NCBI GenBank assembly: GCA_029862205.1
Contig: JAOTXT010000004.1
Location: 44,650-108,649 of the forward strand
Source of the DNA: Paracoccaceae bacterium
GTDB taxonomy: Bacteria > Pseudomonadota > Alphaproteobacteria > Rhodobacterales > Rhodobacteraceae
Reading direction: 5' to 3'
DNA: 64,000 bases
Below are positions 23,533 through 32,664 of the stretch, piece after piece. The notes beneath the pieces were generated by a model that was not told the origin of the DNA, made no database searches, and saw only the letters and a list, made by a program, of their open reading frames with translations. The position numbers and the translations under genes are program-made. Numbering within the stretch: the first letter of the stretch is position 1; the number at the start of each line of letters is the position of its first letter.

Positions 23533-26500
23533 CCAGCCTGCGATCCAGCAACCGACCGCGGCGCAGATCGCAGCCGCCGATCCCGAGGTTTGGGCCTGGG
23601 TCGGAGCGAATGCGGGGTCGGGCAAGACCCGGGTCCTGGCGCAGCGTGTAGCGCGGCTGTTGCTGGGTGGGGCCGAGCCCGAGCGGATTTTGTGCCTGAC
23701 CTACACCAAGGCGGCGGCGGCCGAGATGCAGAACCGGCTGTTCGCGATGCTGGGCAGCTGGGCGATGGCGGACGACGGCTGGCTGGGGCGCGAATTGGCG
23801 GCGATCCAAGGGCATGGTGCGCCCCTGGCCGATGGCGTGGTTCTCTCGGAAGCGCGGCGGCTGTTCGCGCGGGCGCTGGAGACGCCGGGCGGGCTGAAGA
23901 TCCAGACGATCCATGCGTTTTGCGATGCGCTGCTGCGACGCTTTCCGCTCGAGGCCCGGGTGTCGCCCAGGTTTGAGGTGATCGACGAGCGCCAGAGCGC
24001 GCTGATGATCGACGCGATCCGGACCGAAATGGCGTTGGTGGCGGAAGCCGGTGGCTCGGAGGGGTTCGACCGGGTCGTGGGGCGCTTGAACGAAGGGGCC
24101 TTGGACGACCTGATCGCGTCGGTGCTGGCGGCGCGCGGAGGGTTCTCAGGCGGGGATCTGGATGGACGGCTCGGCGCTCATTTCGACGCAGCTTTGCGGG
24201 CAGGCGCGGAGCACGCCGCGCGGCGGGCATTGGAGGGCGTGTCCTGGGATCAATTGGCCGCGTTTGCCGAGTGGCTGCGCGACGGTGGCGTCAATGACCG
24301 GCGGGCGGCGGAAGCGATGACACGGGGCCAGGCATTGTGCGCGGACGATCCGGTTGGTGCCGCTACTGTGTTGGCCAGCGGTTTCACGACTCAGAGCGGC
24401 GAGCGGCGCAGCCGCAAGGGCTTTCCGACAAAGCCGGTCTTGGGCCTCCATCCAGAGGCGAGTTCACTGACCGACTTGATGATCGAGTGGTCGATGGAGG
24501 CGCTTGCGGCGCTGAAAGGCGCCGCGGCGGTCGAGCGTGCGCGCGATCTGAGCCTGTTCGCGACCGAGCTTTTGTCGCGTTACGCGCAGGCCAAGCGGTC
24601 GCGGGCCTTGCTTGATTTCGACGATCTGGTCTCGCGGGCGGCGGAATTACTGACCCGGTCGGATATGGCCGCTTGGGCGCTTTACCGGCTGGACCAGGGG
24701 ATTGACCATATCCTGGTCGACGAGGCTCAGGATACGGCGCCCGGGCAGTGGGCGGTGATCCGGGCGATCGCGCGCGAGTTTCACGCGGGCGTGGGCGCGC
24801 GGGATGTGAACCGGACGCTGTTCGTTGTCGGGGATGTGAAGCAGTCGATTTACTCGTTCCAGGGGGCCGAGCCGGCGGCGTTCGGCGTCAATCGGGATCA
24901 TTTCGCCGATTGGCTCGCGGGCATGGACATGGCAATGGTCCAACCGGACTTGATCACTTCGTTCCGATCGGCGCCGGGGATTCTGGCCTATGTGGACGCG
25001 GTTTTCTCGGGTCCCGCGGGCGCGGCGCTGACGGCGGCCGGCGGGGCGATCGAACATCATGCCGATCGCGAGCGCGATGCGTCGCGGATCGATCTCTGGC
25101 CCTTGGTCGAGACCGATCCGAAGGAGGATCCGCCGCCTTGGTGGACGCCGGTCGATCTGCCGGCGCCGGGGCATGCCAAGCAGCGCTTGGCGCGGATGCT
25201 GGCGGCCGAGATCGCGCGGATGATCCGCGACGAGCGGTTGCCCGCGCGAGAGGGCGTGCCGGGGCGGCGCGTTCGGGCGGGAGACATCTTGGTCCTGGTC
25301 CAGCACCGGGATGCCTTGGCCGAAGGGCTGATCCGCGCCTTGAAGGCGGAAGGGCTGTCGGTGGCGGGGGCCGACCGGCTGACGCTGACCGGCGAGCTGG
25401 CGGTGAAGGACCTCATGGCCTTGATCAAGGTGGCGGTGACGCCGTCGGACGATCTGAGCCTGGCCGCCTTGTTGCGCTCGCCAATCTGCGGGGTCTCGGA
25501 AGAGGCATTGTTCGAACTGGCGCATGGGCGCGAGGGGACGTTATGGCAGGCGGTGACGGCGCCGGAATCGCTATGCCCGGAGGTGGGCGAGATGCTGCGC
25601 GACATGGCCGGGCAGGCGGATTTCCTGCGGCCTTACGAGTTCCTTGACCGTGCTCTGATCCGCCATGACGGGCGCCGGTCCCTGCTGGCGCGGCTGGGGC
25701 ACGAAGCAGAGGATCCGATCGACGAGCTGCTGGTGCAGGCTCTGGTCTACGAGTCGCGCGAGGCGCCGACCCTTGCGGCGTTCGTCGCCTGGATCGAGGC
25801 GGGCGACATTCAGGTTAAGCGCGAGATGGAGCAGGGATCGGGCGATATCCGGGTGATGACCGTGCACGGTGCCAAGGGATTGGAGGCGCCGGTGGTGATC
25901 TTGCCGGATACGCTTTACCGGGGCGGGAGAGGCGCGCGCCCGGCGCTTTTCCCGGCAGCGGGCGGCGAGGATGTGCCGCCGCTGATGCTGTGGGGGCGGG
26001 CAAAGGCGCTGGATGACGATGTGACCGCGCGAGCGCGCGCCGAGGCGGACCGGCGCGAGGCCGACGAGCGGTGGCGCCTTCTGTATGTGGCGCTGACCCG
26101 GGCCGAGGATTGGCTGATCCTGTGCGGGGCGGGGAGCAAGCCGGATCACTGGTATGCGGCGCTGGCCGAGGGCATGGGCCGGTTGGGGTTGGACCGCCCT
26201 GCCGGCGGGCCGGCGGGCTTGGCGGGCCCGATCCGGCGGGTAGAGTATCAGCCGGTGCCCGTGACCGGACCAGCGCAACCGGATGCCCTGGAAGGCGCCG
26301 AAACTCCGGTCACCCGGCCAGGATGGCTGGCGCCCGCGCTGCGGGAGGAGCGGGTCCAGCGTATGAGCCCCGCGACAATATTCCCGCATGAGGAGGCCGG
26401 CGGGGCGGGGCGTGGGCGCGACGTGTCGCTGCAGCGCGGAGCTGCGGTGCATCTGTTGCTGGAACGCCTGCCAGATGTTTCAGAGCCTGATCTGGCCGTG

Positions 26501-26947
26501 TTGGGGCGGCGTCTCTTGGACCAAGCTTTTCCGGAGTTGGATGCGTCCGTGAGCGGGGAGGCGATCGAGGAGGCTTTGGCGGTTTTGAGAGCGCCCTTCG
26601 CGGGCGAGGTCTTCGGCGCGGATGCGCTCGCGGAAGTGTCGGTCGCGTTGGATTTGCCGGATATCTCGCCGGCGCTGCGGCTTGGCCGAATCGACCGGCT
26701 GCTGGTGACGCGGGATCGGGTATTGGTCGTCGACTTCAAGACCGATGCGCGTCCGCCGAGCGATCCCCGTGCCGTGCCGCGCGCGTATCTGGCGCAGCTT
26801 GCCTGTTATCGCGAGGCGATTTCGGCGATCTATCCGCAACATTCTGTCGAGGCGGCGATTCTTTGGACCGCGGTGCCGAATTTGATGCCGCTCGACCAGG
26901 CGGATTTGCAGGCCAGCCTTGCGGATATCGCAAGTCCTGCGCCTTGA
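23525..26947 (+). CDS. addA: Double-strand break repair helicase/nuclease AddA
   Basis: A 1140-residue UvrD/RecB-type helicase with a C-terminal nuclease. Walker A is GANAGSGKTRVL near residue 26. Further helicase motifs are LTYTKAAAAEM, DHILVDEAQDTAPGQW (Walker B), VGDVKQSIYSFQGA and VMTVHGAKGLEAPVV. The nuclease at the end has GRIDRLLV and VVDFKTDARPP with the PD-(D/E)xK residues, then YLAQLACYREAI. The ATG at 23525 overlaps the end of addB. AddA and AddB act as a complex in place of RecBCD. Confidence 0.94.
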   Translation: MGDQPAIQQPTAAQIAAADPEVWAWVGANAGSGKTRVLAQRVARLLLGGAEPERILCLTYTKAAAAEMQNRLFAMLGSWAMADDGWLGRELAAIQGHGAPLADGVVLSEARRLFARALETPGGLKIQTIHAFCDALLRRFPLEARVSPRFEVIDERQSALMIDAIRTEMALVAEAGGSEGFDRVVGRLNEGALDDLIASVLAARGGFSGGDLDGRLGAHFDAALRAGAEHAARRALEGVSWDQLAAFAEWLRDGGVNDRRAAEAMTRGQALCADDPVGAATVLASGFTTQSGERRSRKGFPTKPVLGLHPEASSLTDLMIEWSMEALAALKGAAAVERARDLSLFATELLSRYAQAKRSRALLDFDDLVSRAAELLTRSDMAAWALYRLDQGIDHILVDEAQDTAPGQWAVIRAIAREFHAGVGARDVNRTLFVVGDVKQSIYSFQGAEPAAFGVNRDHFADWLAGMDMAMVQPDLITSFRSAPGILAYVDAVFSGPAGAALTAAGGAIEHHADRERDASRIDLWPLVETDPKEDPPPWWTPVDLPAPGHAKQRLARMLAAEIARMIRDERLPAREGVPGRRVRAGDILVLVQHRDALAEGLIRALKAEGLSVAGADRLTLTGELAVKDLMALIKVAVTPSDDLSLAALLRSPICGVSEEALFELAHGREGTLWQAVTAPESLCPEVGEMLRDMAGQADFLRPYEFLDRALIRHDGRRSLLARLGHEAEDPIDELLVQALVYESREAPTLAAFVAWIEAGDIQVKREMEQGSGDIRVMTVHGAKGLEAPVVILPDTLYRGGRGARPALFPAAGGEDVPPLMLWGRAKALDDDVTARARAEADRREADERWRLLYVALTRAEDWLILCGAGSKPDHWYAALAEGMGRLGLDRPAGGPAGLAGPIRRVEYQPVPVTGPAQPDALEGAETPVTRPGWLAPALREERVQRMSPATIFPHEEAGGAGRGRDVSLQRGAAVHLLLERLPDVSEPDLAVLGRRLLDQAFPELDASVSGEAIEEALAVLRAPFAGEVFGADALAEVSVALDLPDISPALRLGRIDRLLVTRDRVLVVDFKTDARPPSDPRAVPRAYLAQLACYREAISAIYPQHSVEAAILWTAVPNLMPLDQADLQASLADIASPAP

Positions 26948-27056
26948 TTAAGCGCCCTCTCAACCCTAGTTTGGCGGTCGGGAAGAAACGACCCCGCATG
27001 AAACCGCCCCAGATGAAACGCTCACGGGCGGGGGTCTCGGAGAAGGGAAACTTGGC

Positions 27057-27377
27057 ATGTCGAGCATCGACGTTACCGACAATAGTTTCGACACGGATGT
27101 TCTGAAGGCGGACGTTCCTGTCATCGTCGATTTCTGGGCCGAGTGGTGTGGCCCCTGCAAGCAGATCAGCCCCGCTTTGGAGGAGATCGCGTCCGAGATG
27201 AACGGCCGGATTCGGGTCGCGAAGGTGAATATCGACGACAATCCCCAGGCGCCGTCGCGCTACGGGATCCGCGGTATCCCGACGCTTTTGATGTTCAAGG
27301 ACGGCGAGCTGGTCGACCGCAAGGTCGGCGCCGATTCGAAGAACGGGATCGAGAGCTGGATCACCGACGCCATTTGA
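27057..27377 (+). CDS. trxA: Thioredoxin
   Basis: A 106-residue cytoplasmic thioredoxin, a general protein disulfide reductase fed by thioredoxin reductase. The active site WCGPC is at Cys31 and Cys34, the buried Asp25 lies in VDFWAEW, and the cis-proline is Pro75 in GIPTL. AAGGG precedes the ATG. It follows addA by about 110 bases in the same direction and is followed by a strong hairpin, so it likely ends the transcript. Confidence 0.95.
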   Translation: MSSIDVTDNSFDTDVLKADVPVIVDFWAEWCGPCKQISPALEEIASEMNGRIRVAKVNIDDNPQAPSRYGIRGIPTLLMFKDGELVDRKVGADSKNGIESWITDAI

Positions 27378-27431
27378 GTGGGCGCGCGCCCTTTCGGCGG
27401 CTTAGTCAGGATGATCGTTCTGGAAAAGGTT

Positions 27432-27462
27432 AGGGGCGGCATGTGTGCCAGGTGCCGCCCCT
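27432..27462 (+). terminator. Hairpin downstream of trxA
   Basis: A 10-bp GC-rich stem (27432-27441 with 27453-27462) and an 11-base loop, 55 bases after the trxA stop. No T-run follows, so termination strength is uncertain. The remaining gene-free sequence to 27760 shows no further feature. Confidence 0.55.
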
Positions 27463-27760
27463 GTATCCGGGTGTGTATGCGTCGCGAAAGTCCCGGTCGA
27501 AATTCTTTCTGAGCGAAAAGTCTTAATCTTTCGTAGCCGTTTTGTCCGTCGTTCGATGGATTGAGATACTCGTCAAAATGTGTGTCGAAATTGGCGCCCA
27601 GACCTTGGGAATAAGACGGTTGGGTGATTTCTTTGCCCTATCCGTGTCAAATTACCCGCCTCTGTTTGTAAGGGCGATTCCTGATGCTCGGCGGGGTTGT
27701 GCGGGTTTCCCGAGTTTGCGGGAATCAGTGGATTTCGTGCGAATCTGAGCGGGGGAGAGA

Positions 27761-28723
27761 ATGACCGCCGATATGCGAGGCCCGGGCGAGCGGCTGAACC
27801 GTGCCTATAGCGGAGTGCCGACTTTTCTGCGCAGCGACTATTGCGACGATATCGATGCGCTGGACGCGGATTACGTGGTCATCGGGGTGCCCTATGATGA
27901 CGGCTCGCCCTTTGTCGGCGGCTCGCGGTTCTGCGCCCGCGCGGTCAGGGAGCATTCGCTGCGCTTCGGCGGCGGGGCGCTTTACGACATCGCCGAGGAC
28001 AAGGAATATCTGCGCGCGGCTCTGGCCGAGCGCCGGCTGGTTGATTGCGGCGACGTGGACGTGGCGCCCAGCCGCGGGGATGTCACGATGGCGAACCTGA
28101 CCCGCGATGTGGGGCGGATTCTGGCGCGGGATGCGATGCCGATCGTTCTGGGGGGTGATCACACGCTGACTTATCCCGTGGTCCGTGCCTTCAGCCGGCC
28201 GATCCATGTGATGCAGCTGGACGCGCATCTGGACTATTCCGAAGTGGTCCAGGGCATGACTTATGTGAACAGCACCTCGATGCGGCTGATCCATCAGCTG
28301 GGTCACGTGGAAAGCCTGACCCAGGTCGGCATACGCAGCATGCGCGACATGAAGAAGAACGCCGATGACGCTCGGGCCAATGGCGGGCGGATCATGACCA
28401 TGCCCGCAATTCGCCGCGACGGCGCGGGGGCGGTTGCCGATCACCTGCCCCAGGGGGCGGATGTCTATGTGACGATCGATATCGACGCCTATGACATGTC
28501 GCTTTGCCCCGGCTGCGTCTCGGCCGAGCCTGGCGGGTTGACCTTCGAGGAGATGCAGGCGGCCTTGCGGGCGATTAGCCAGCGGCTGAACGTCGTGGGC
28601 TTCGATTTCGTCGAGGTGAACCCGCCCTTGGAGGTCGGCACCGGGGTGACCTCGTATCTGGGCGCCCTGACCGTGGCGATGTTCTTGGGCTACATCGACG
28701 ACGCGGCGCGGGCCGTGGGGTGA
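27761..28723 (+). CDS. Agmatinase/arginase-family ureohydrolase
   Basis: A 320-residue manganese ureohydrolase that splits urea from agmatine, guanidinobutyrate or a related guanidino compound. Metal ligands are visible as His134 in GGDHTLTYP, Asp154, His156 and Asp158 in DAHLD, and Asp240 and Asp242 in TIDIDAYD. The usual Pro after the last motif Asp is replaced by Met (YDMS), so the substrate pocket may differ from standard agmatinase. GGGGGAGAG precedes the ATG. It is the last core-type gene before the tRNA-Arg remnant that marks the island border. Confidence 0.85.
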   Translation: MTADMRGPGERLNRAYSGVPTFLRSDYCDDIDALDADYVVIGVPYDDGSPFVGGSRFCARAVREHSLRFGGGALYDIAEDKEYLRAALAERRLVDCGDVDVAPSRGDVTMANLTRDVGRILARDAMPIVLGGDHTLTYPVVRAFSRPIHVMQLDAHLDYSEVVQGMTYVNSTSMRLIHQLGHVESLTQVGIRSMRDMKKNADDARANGGRIMTMPAIRRDGAGAVADHLPQGADVYVTIDIDAYDMSLCPGCVSAEPGGLTFEEMQAALRAISQRLNVVGFDFVEVNPPLEVGTGVTSYLGALTVAMFLGYIDDAARAVG

Positions 28724-28749
28724 CGGTTGCCGGTAGGCCTGAGCGTGGC

Positions 28750-28797
28750 TGGCGCAGCCGAGGGGATTCGAGACTGTGGCCTCTGCCTTCGGGGGGC
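28750..28797 (-). other. Degenerate copy of the tRNA-Arg 3' half (att-like island border)
   Basis: These 48 bases align without gaps to 62125-62172 of the intact tRNA-Arg(CCG) gene with seven mismatches. They run from the encoded CCA end through the T arm and variable region to the anticodon loop, in the same orientation. Similarity stops abruptly at 28798. The T stem no longer pairs, so this is not a working tRNA. It lies 27 bases after the ureohydrolase stop. A copied tRNA 3' end of this kind is what integration of a mobile element leaves at its far border. Confidence 0.75.
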
Positions 28798-29020
28798 TCT
28801 GGATTTGCCCGCAGCCCCTTGAGATATCGTGATCCGACGCTCTTTCAGGGACAAATTCGGACCGGCATACTGCCCCGTGCTCGTTCTCCCCGCGGCTTTG
28901 ACGGATGAGGCCAGCCGAACTGGACCTCGGGCGCCCGGGGAGAGCGGGCGCGGCGATCGCGCCATGGGGATTAGCGCTGAGGATCGAACCCGCGGGGCGG
29001 TAAGAAGCAGCGCCTGATCG

Positions 29021-29281
29021 TTACCGCATCGCCATCAAGTTTGCTATTAGCATGTCCCGCTGTTGGTCCATTCTATGCTGGATCTTGTGGGCGAGGTCAG
29101 CCTCGGGGCCACAGCAAAATACTACGGCTTGCTTTGACTTGTCGTGGACAACGCCAGTGGCCTCGAGCAATGCAGCATCGACAAGCCTCGCGATTTCGGC
29201 CTGCGTCTCTTCCGATAGTTCGGTGGGGATGATCTTGCAGATATCGCTCGTTATGCGGTCCCGGACTCTCTCGAGGTCCAT
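29021..29281 (-). CDS. Small hypothetical protein
   Basis: An 86-residue charged, helical protein without a recognised family. ATG 29281 is chosen because GGAGAGG lies just upstream; ATG 29293 would add four residues. The sequence has CC at about residue 56 and a Met-rich C-terminus; no membrane segment is seen. It is the first gene inside the proposed island and has no neighbour on the same strand. Confidence 0.5.
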   Translation of the reverse strand: MDLERVRDRITSDICKIIPTELSEETQAEIARLVDAALLEATGVVHDKSKQAVVFCCGPEADLAHKIQHRMDQQRDMLIANLMAMR

Positions 29282-29293
29282 ATGCCTCTCCAT

Positions 29294-30033
29294 TGACTGG
29301 CAGATGCCGCAGCACCGCCGTGATCGGACACGAATGGGATGGAATACGGGTACAACCGCGCGTTCGTGCCTGCAAGGGAAACCGGTTTCATGAACCGGGC
29401 ATCCATTTTAAGTGCGGCCAGGATCCCCTGATGCGGACTATCGCGAGACAGGCACCGGGGAGACTACCAGGCAGCACGTTCTCCTTTGGCAAATGTGCTG
29501 ATTGATCTGAGTCATCATAAGGGGCGGCATCAATGTGATGCCGTGATTGCATTTGCTGACCGGCATTCGCCGGGGCACGGCATGTGCACCGCCGCGTGGC
29601 AATCACATTGACCAGGAATCAGGCCCAGCATGCGGCTGTGAGGCGATAGTCATATCCCGGCCTTAGGGCCGCGGCCGTTCTCACCTTCCCGCTTCGGCGT
29701 CAAAGTAGGCCCTGCGACGCTAAACTAACTTCTTCGATGATCGCGGGATGCCGGTGACCGGCGCCGCAATGATATGGGTCAAAATCGATCGCTGATAAAT
29801 TGGTGATACTGTGAATTCGAACCGAATTACTCAGATTCGGTCGGTTCGCGCCGACTTCCACGCTTTTCGGACGATCGGGTTGATCGGCGGCTTTGTGGGA
29901 GTCTGTTACCGTCGGCAACGACATCGAGTGCGATCGAGATTGTCGGCAACTCAACTTACACTAAGAAACAAACGCTGATTTCAAAGGATGGCCATTCTCG
30001 TCATCGGAACGGATCAGTGAAGGAGTAAAACCT
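29294..30033. other. Gene-free AT-richer stretch
   Basis: No convincing gene in 740 bases. A small hairpin GGCATCA/TGATGCC sits at 29525-29541, an FNR-like near match TTGATCTGAGTCAT at 29504-29517 points at no nearby start, and an imperfect inverted repeat lies near 29818-29848. Composition is noticeably AT-richer from 29740 on, just before the ATP-grasp gene. Confidence 0.5.
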
Positions 30034-31071
30034 GTGGGGCGGATGAAAGACAAAATTAGCCATCACATCGTCCCGTACTTTAAGATGCCAGACAGGAAGC
30101 CGCTCACTGTTCAGTTGGTGGATTTGTGGCATTTGTATCGAAGATACGGACGGTTACCGACACAGTATCTGTCCAACATGCTATACCGCAAATGCGCGCC
30201 CCGAGACATCTTGTCATTAATGCCGCCCATCCAACTAATAGAACTGCAAGAGCGGCTGAACGATCCGTCGGCGCGCAACCTCTCAGAAGACAAGTTTGTC
30301 TTTCGGAAGACATTAGAGGGACACGGGTTGCCGGTGGTCCGAGAGCTCTTTCAGATCACCGAAACTGGCGAGATTCGTGACGCAAACAATCAAAAGATTG
30401 ACGAGACCGCCGCTAGACAAATCCTCGCGGAGCAGAACACGCCGGTATTCGTGAAGCCAACGCTGGGAACGCTCGGCAAAGGGGCATTCGTCGTGCCGCT
30501 CGGAGACGATATAGATTTTCGGTCCTGCACTGGCTGCATATTTCAACCGTTCCTTCAGCAACATGAGGTGCTCGCGGCCCTGAAGCCCGACGTGATCAAC
30601 TGCGTTCGCATCGACACGCTCTTGATCGGCGATAAGTGTATAAGCAATGCAGCGGTTCTTAAGATCGGTCGTGGTGATGCGCCGGTAGACAACGCTGGCT
30701 TCGGTGGGCTGATAATTCAGATAGATATCGAGACCGGACGGCTAATTGGCGAGGCGCGACAGAAGGCGCGATTTGGGGCCGAGGCATTCACTACTCACCC
30801 GGAGACCGGTGCTTCGTTTACAGACGTGCAAGTCCCGTTCTGGTCCGAGTTGCGCGCACTCGTCACTCGGGCCGCTTCAATCCTGCCCGAGTTGCCTACG
30901 CTTGGCTGGGATGTTGCAATAACTCCTGATGGACCGGTCTTGATCGAGGTCAATTCCCTTTGGCATCTGGATATAATGCAGTTCGGTAAGACTGGCCTAG
31001 GTGACACACAGGTCGGGCGGGCTGCGGTTTACCTAGACCGGACAGGCGAATTGTCTTTGGGATCTTCCTAG
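30034..31071 (+). CDS. Sugar-transfer-associated ATP-grasp protein
   Basis: A 345-residue ATP-grasp enzyme resembling the ATPgrasp_ST family found with polysaccharide genes. FVKPTLGTLGKGAFVV near residue 145 is the flexible glycine-rich loop over ATP, and VLIEVNSLWH near 313 supplies the Glu/Asn metal ligands. The start GTG 30034 has AAGGAG eight bases upstream; an ATG at 30043 is possible. Members are thought to ligate a carboxylate to an amine or to act on cell-surface precursors. Here it stands alone, without glycosyltransferases or export genes, in low-GC DNA at the left end of the island. Confidence 0.78.
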   Translation: MGRMKDKISHHIVPYFKMPDRKPLTVQLVDLWHLYRRYGRLPTQYLSNMLYRKCAPRDILSLMPPIQLIELQERLNDPSARNLSEDKFVFRKTLEGHGLPVVRELFQITETGEIRDANNQKIDETAARQILAEQNTPVFVKPTLGTLGKGAFVVPLGDDIDFRSCTGCIFQPFLQQHEVLAALKPDVINCVRIDTLLIGDKCISNAAVLKIGRGDAPVDNAGFGGLIIQIDIETGRLIGEARQKARFGAEAFTTHPETGASFTDVQVPFWSELRALVTRAASILPELPTLGWDVAITPDGPVLIEVNSLWHLDIMQFGKTGLGDTQVGRAAVYLDRTGELSLGSS

Positions 31072-31436
31072 GCAATTGAAGCGGCTGTCCGAAACGGGTC
31101 AGAAGCACGCATTCAATCCGGTCTGGACTACATCCGGAAAGCGTCGCTGAACAGACATTCACGATCAGCGCTCAATCGGTCGTATTTGCGGACGCAGCGA
31201 CAGCCTGCTCTGAGCCCTTAACGGAGGTCGGAGCTGGCTTCATTTAACGTCCGCTCTGCGCCAAATTAGCAGTTCCCGGAGACGGATTGACTGGCACATC
31301 GATCTATCACGATTGAAGACGCGCCGAGAGAACTGCGCAGCGTCGCTCATGTGATCAAATTCACAGACTTGTCGTCACGGTTCGCGTATCGAACCTGCAA
31401 GGACCATGCACGGACATTCCCTTCCTGACAGACGTG

Positions 31437-31529
31437 ATGGTCAATGTTCAGGAGGCAGCATTGTACTACGTGCTTTACCCCGGTGCTATTTTGTTGCTCT
31501 TGCTCGGCGCTGTGATCGCGTCGGCTTGA
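31437..31529 (+). CDS. Candidate tiny membrane peptide (22-30 residues)
   Basis: Two in-frame starts are possible. TTG 31461 has a perfect AGGAGG with a five-base spacer and gives 22 residues; ATG 31437 gives 30 but has no ribosome-binding site. The product is almost wholly hydrophobic (LYPGAILLLLLGAVIASA), a single membrane helix. A 10-bp hairpin starts one base after the stop. Ribosome-binding site, frame and hairpin together suggest a real small gene, but length alone makes chance plausible. Confidence 0.35.
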   Translation: MVNVQEAALYYVLYPGAILLLLLGAVIASA

Positions 31530-31530
31530 A

Positions 31531-31561
31531 CGCTGAGCGCAGCGACGGGCCGCGCTCAGCG
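31531..31561 (+). terminator. Hairpin directly after the candidate small peptide
   Basis: Perfect 10-bp stem CGCTGAGCGC (31531-31540) with GCGCTCAGCG (31552-31561) and an 11-base loop. No T-run follows. Confidence 0.45.
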
Positions 31562-31733
31562 AACGCCCTTCGCCAGGGATCCGAAGAACTGGACTGCGGT
31601 CAAACTGCGGACCTTTGTGGTCGAATGCCGGTTGACCGTCGGATCCTAGAGCGGGTTCAGAGAGGCCGCGAGTGCGCGCCTATGCCCCCCGACGAGATTG
31701 TGGTGTGCGTTGCGGTTCGGTAACCGGGTGGCA

Positions 31734-31814
31734 TTAGATCTGGACGCCAATGACTCCGAGTGTACCGAGAAATACGATTAGAGTGACTTTCAGTGTCAAA
31801 AAATGGACATCCAT
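31734..31814 (-). CDS. Candidate tiny membrane peptide (26 residues)
   Basis: ATG 31814 opens a 26-codon frame whose product is one hydrophobic helix (TLKVTLIVFLGTLGVIGVQI). No good ribosome-binding site precedes it. It lies in a gene-poor stretch with two other short hydrophobic frames and could be a small membrane protein or chance. Confidence 0.2.
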   Translation of the reverse strand: MDVHFLTLKVTLIVFLGTLGVIGVQI

Positions 31815-31916
31815 TGACGCTGTGCTCAATCTACGGTGATTGTGCCAATTATCGATCTGTTCAAGCACTACAGTTCCCCTCTTACGCGAACGATCGCCAA
31901 TCTTCCGGCGCTCGTC

Positions 31917-32039
31917 ATGCAAACAACCCATCAGGGAACGAAACGTTTCACATTCAGTTCACATTTCCGTCTCTCTTTGAGTTTTGCAACTTTGACGGTT
32001 CTTGTTGGCGTGTTTCTCGCCCAAGGAAATTCCCGGTGA
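31917..32039 (+). CDS. Candidate small membrane peptide (40 residues)
   Basis: ATG 31917 gives 40 residues with a basic N-terminal part and a hydrophobic segment (LSLSFATLTVLVGVFLAQG). No Shine-Dalgarno sequence is evident. It diverges from the candidate at 31734-31814. Weak candidate only. Confidence 0.15.
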   Translation: MQTTHQGTKRFTFSSHFRLSLSFATLTVLVGVFLAQGNSR

Positions 32040-32140
32040 TGTCTTCCATCGGCGTCGGGTCACAACAATCCAACAATCGCCACATCGCGTGCCAACTTTC
32101 GACAAGCGAAGAACGGTTGCTGTCCGCGAAGGTGATCGCC

Positions 32141-32614
32141 TCACTCCCCTCGAATTGAGGTGGTCGCCTTCACATTGGAATCCGGTAATATCGGTGACAG
32201 CGAAGAGCGACCCACTTTGAGTGTGGCCCGCCAGGATGTTCGGGCGGCGATCTCGTCTCGACCGTAGTGATCGACAACCGGTTGCACTCCGACAATTTTT
32301 TCCGCGATTGCGCGCGTGTAGATTGATATGCGCACGCGTGCGCCATGCGTGCGGTGGCCGCTTCGCTCCCAATGAAAAGAAGCGGCCACCTTTGCCTTCG
32401 CCCAGGAAGCGATGACCGGCCCAAAATTGATCGTCGCCTTTGGGTCAGCACCGGTCATCTGAGCGATTTGGTAGATGACCGCTTCATCCGCACAGCAGAC
32501 ATAAACCTCCGGCTGAAACGACGTGGTTAAATTTGGTCGGTTTGGCGCTCGCAGTCGGACGCTCCGCTTCTCCCGGATGGCGTCGATACGGCCCATCCCC
32601 TGCCCGGCCAGCAC
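32141..32614 (-). CDS. Hypothetical reading frame, doubtful
   Basis: The longest frame in the 1.6-kb gap between the ATP-grasp gene and the antiporter: 157 codons from a GTG at 32614, with an internal ATG at codon 7. The middle segment has a natural amino-acid mix, while the last third is Arg/Ser-rich and looks like non-coding translation. It may be a decayed gene or a chance frame. No motif recognised. Confidence 0.2.
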   Translation of the reverse strand: MLAGQGMGRIDAIREKRSVRLRAPNRPNLTTSFQPEVYVCCADEAVIYQIAQMTGADPKATINFGPVIASWAKAKVAASFHWERSGHRTHGARVRISIYTRAIAEKIVGVQPVVDHYGRDEIAARTSWRATLKVGRSSLSPILPDSNVKATTSIRGE

Positions 32615-32664
32615 TTCAACCTGCCGCAGCTTCGCGGCGATGACGCGCCTCGCGTGAAGGAAGG

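Noticed and set aside
28750..28797. A functional second tRNA-Arg gene
   Set aside because: Only the 3' half is present; the D arm and 5' acceptor are missing and the T stem no longer pairs.
29818..29848. Inverted repeat CGAACCGAAT / ATTCGGTCGGTTCG as an operator
   Set aside because: The arms match only with an insertion, and no gene start is near.
31406..31723. 105-codon plus-strand frame in the gene-poor island end
   Set aside because: Its composition is Arg/Cys/Gly-rich noise and it crosses the small-peptide unit and its hairpin in another frame.
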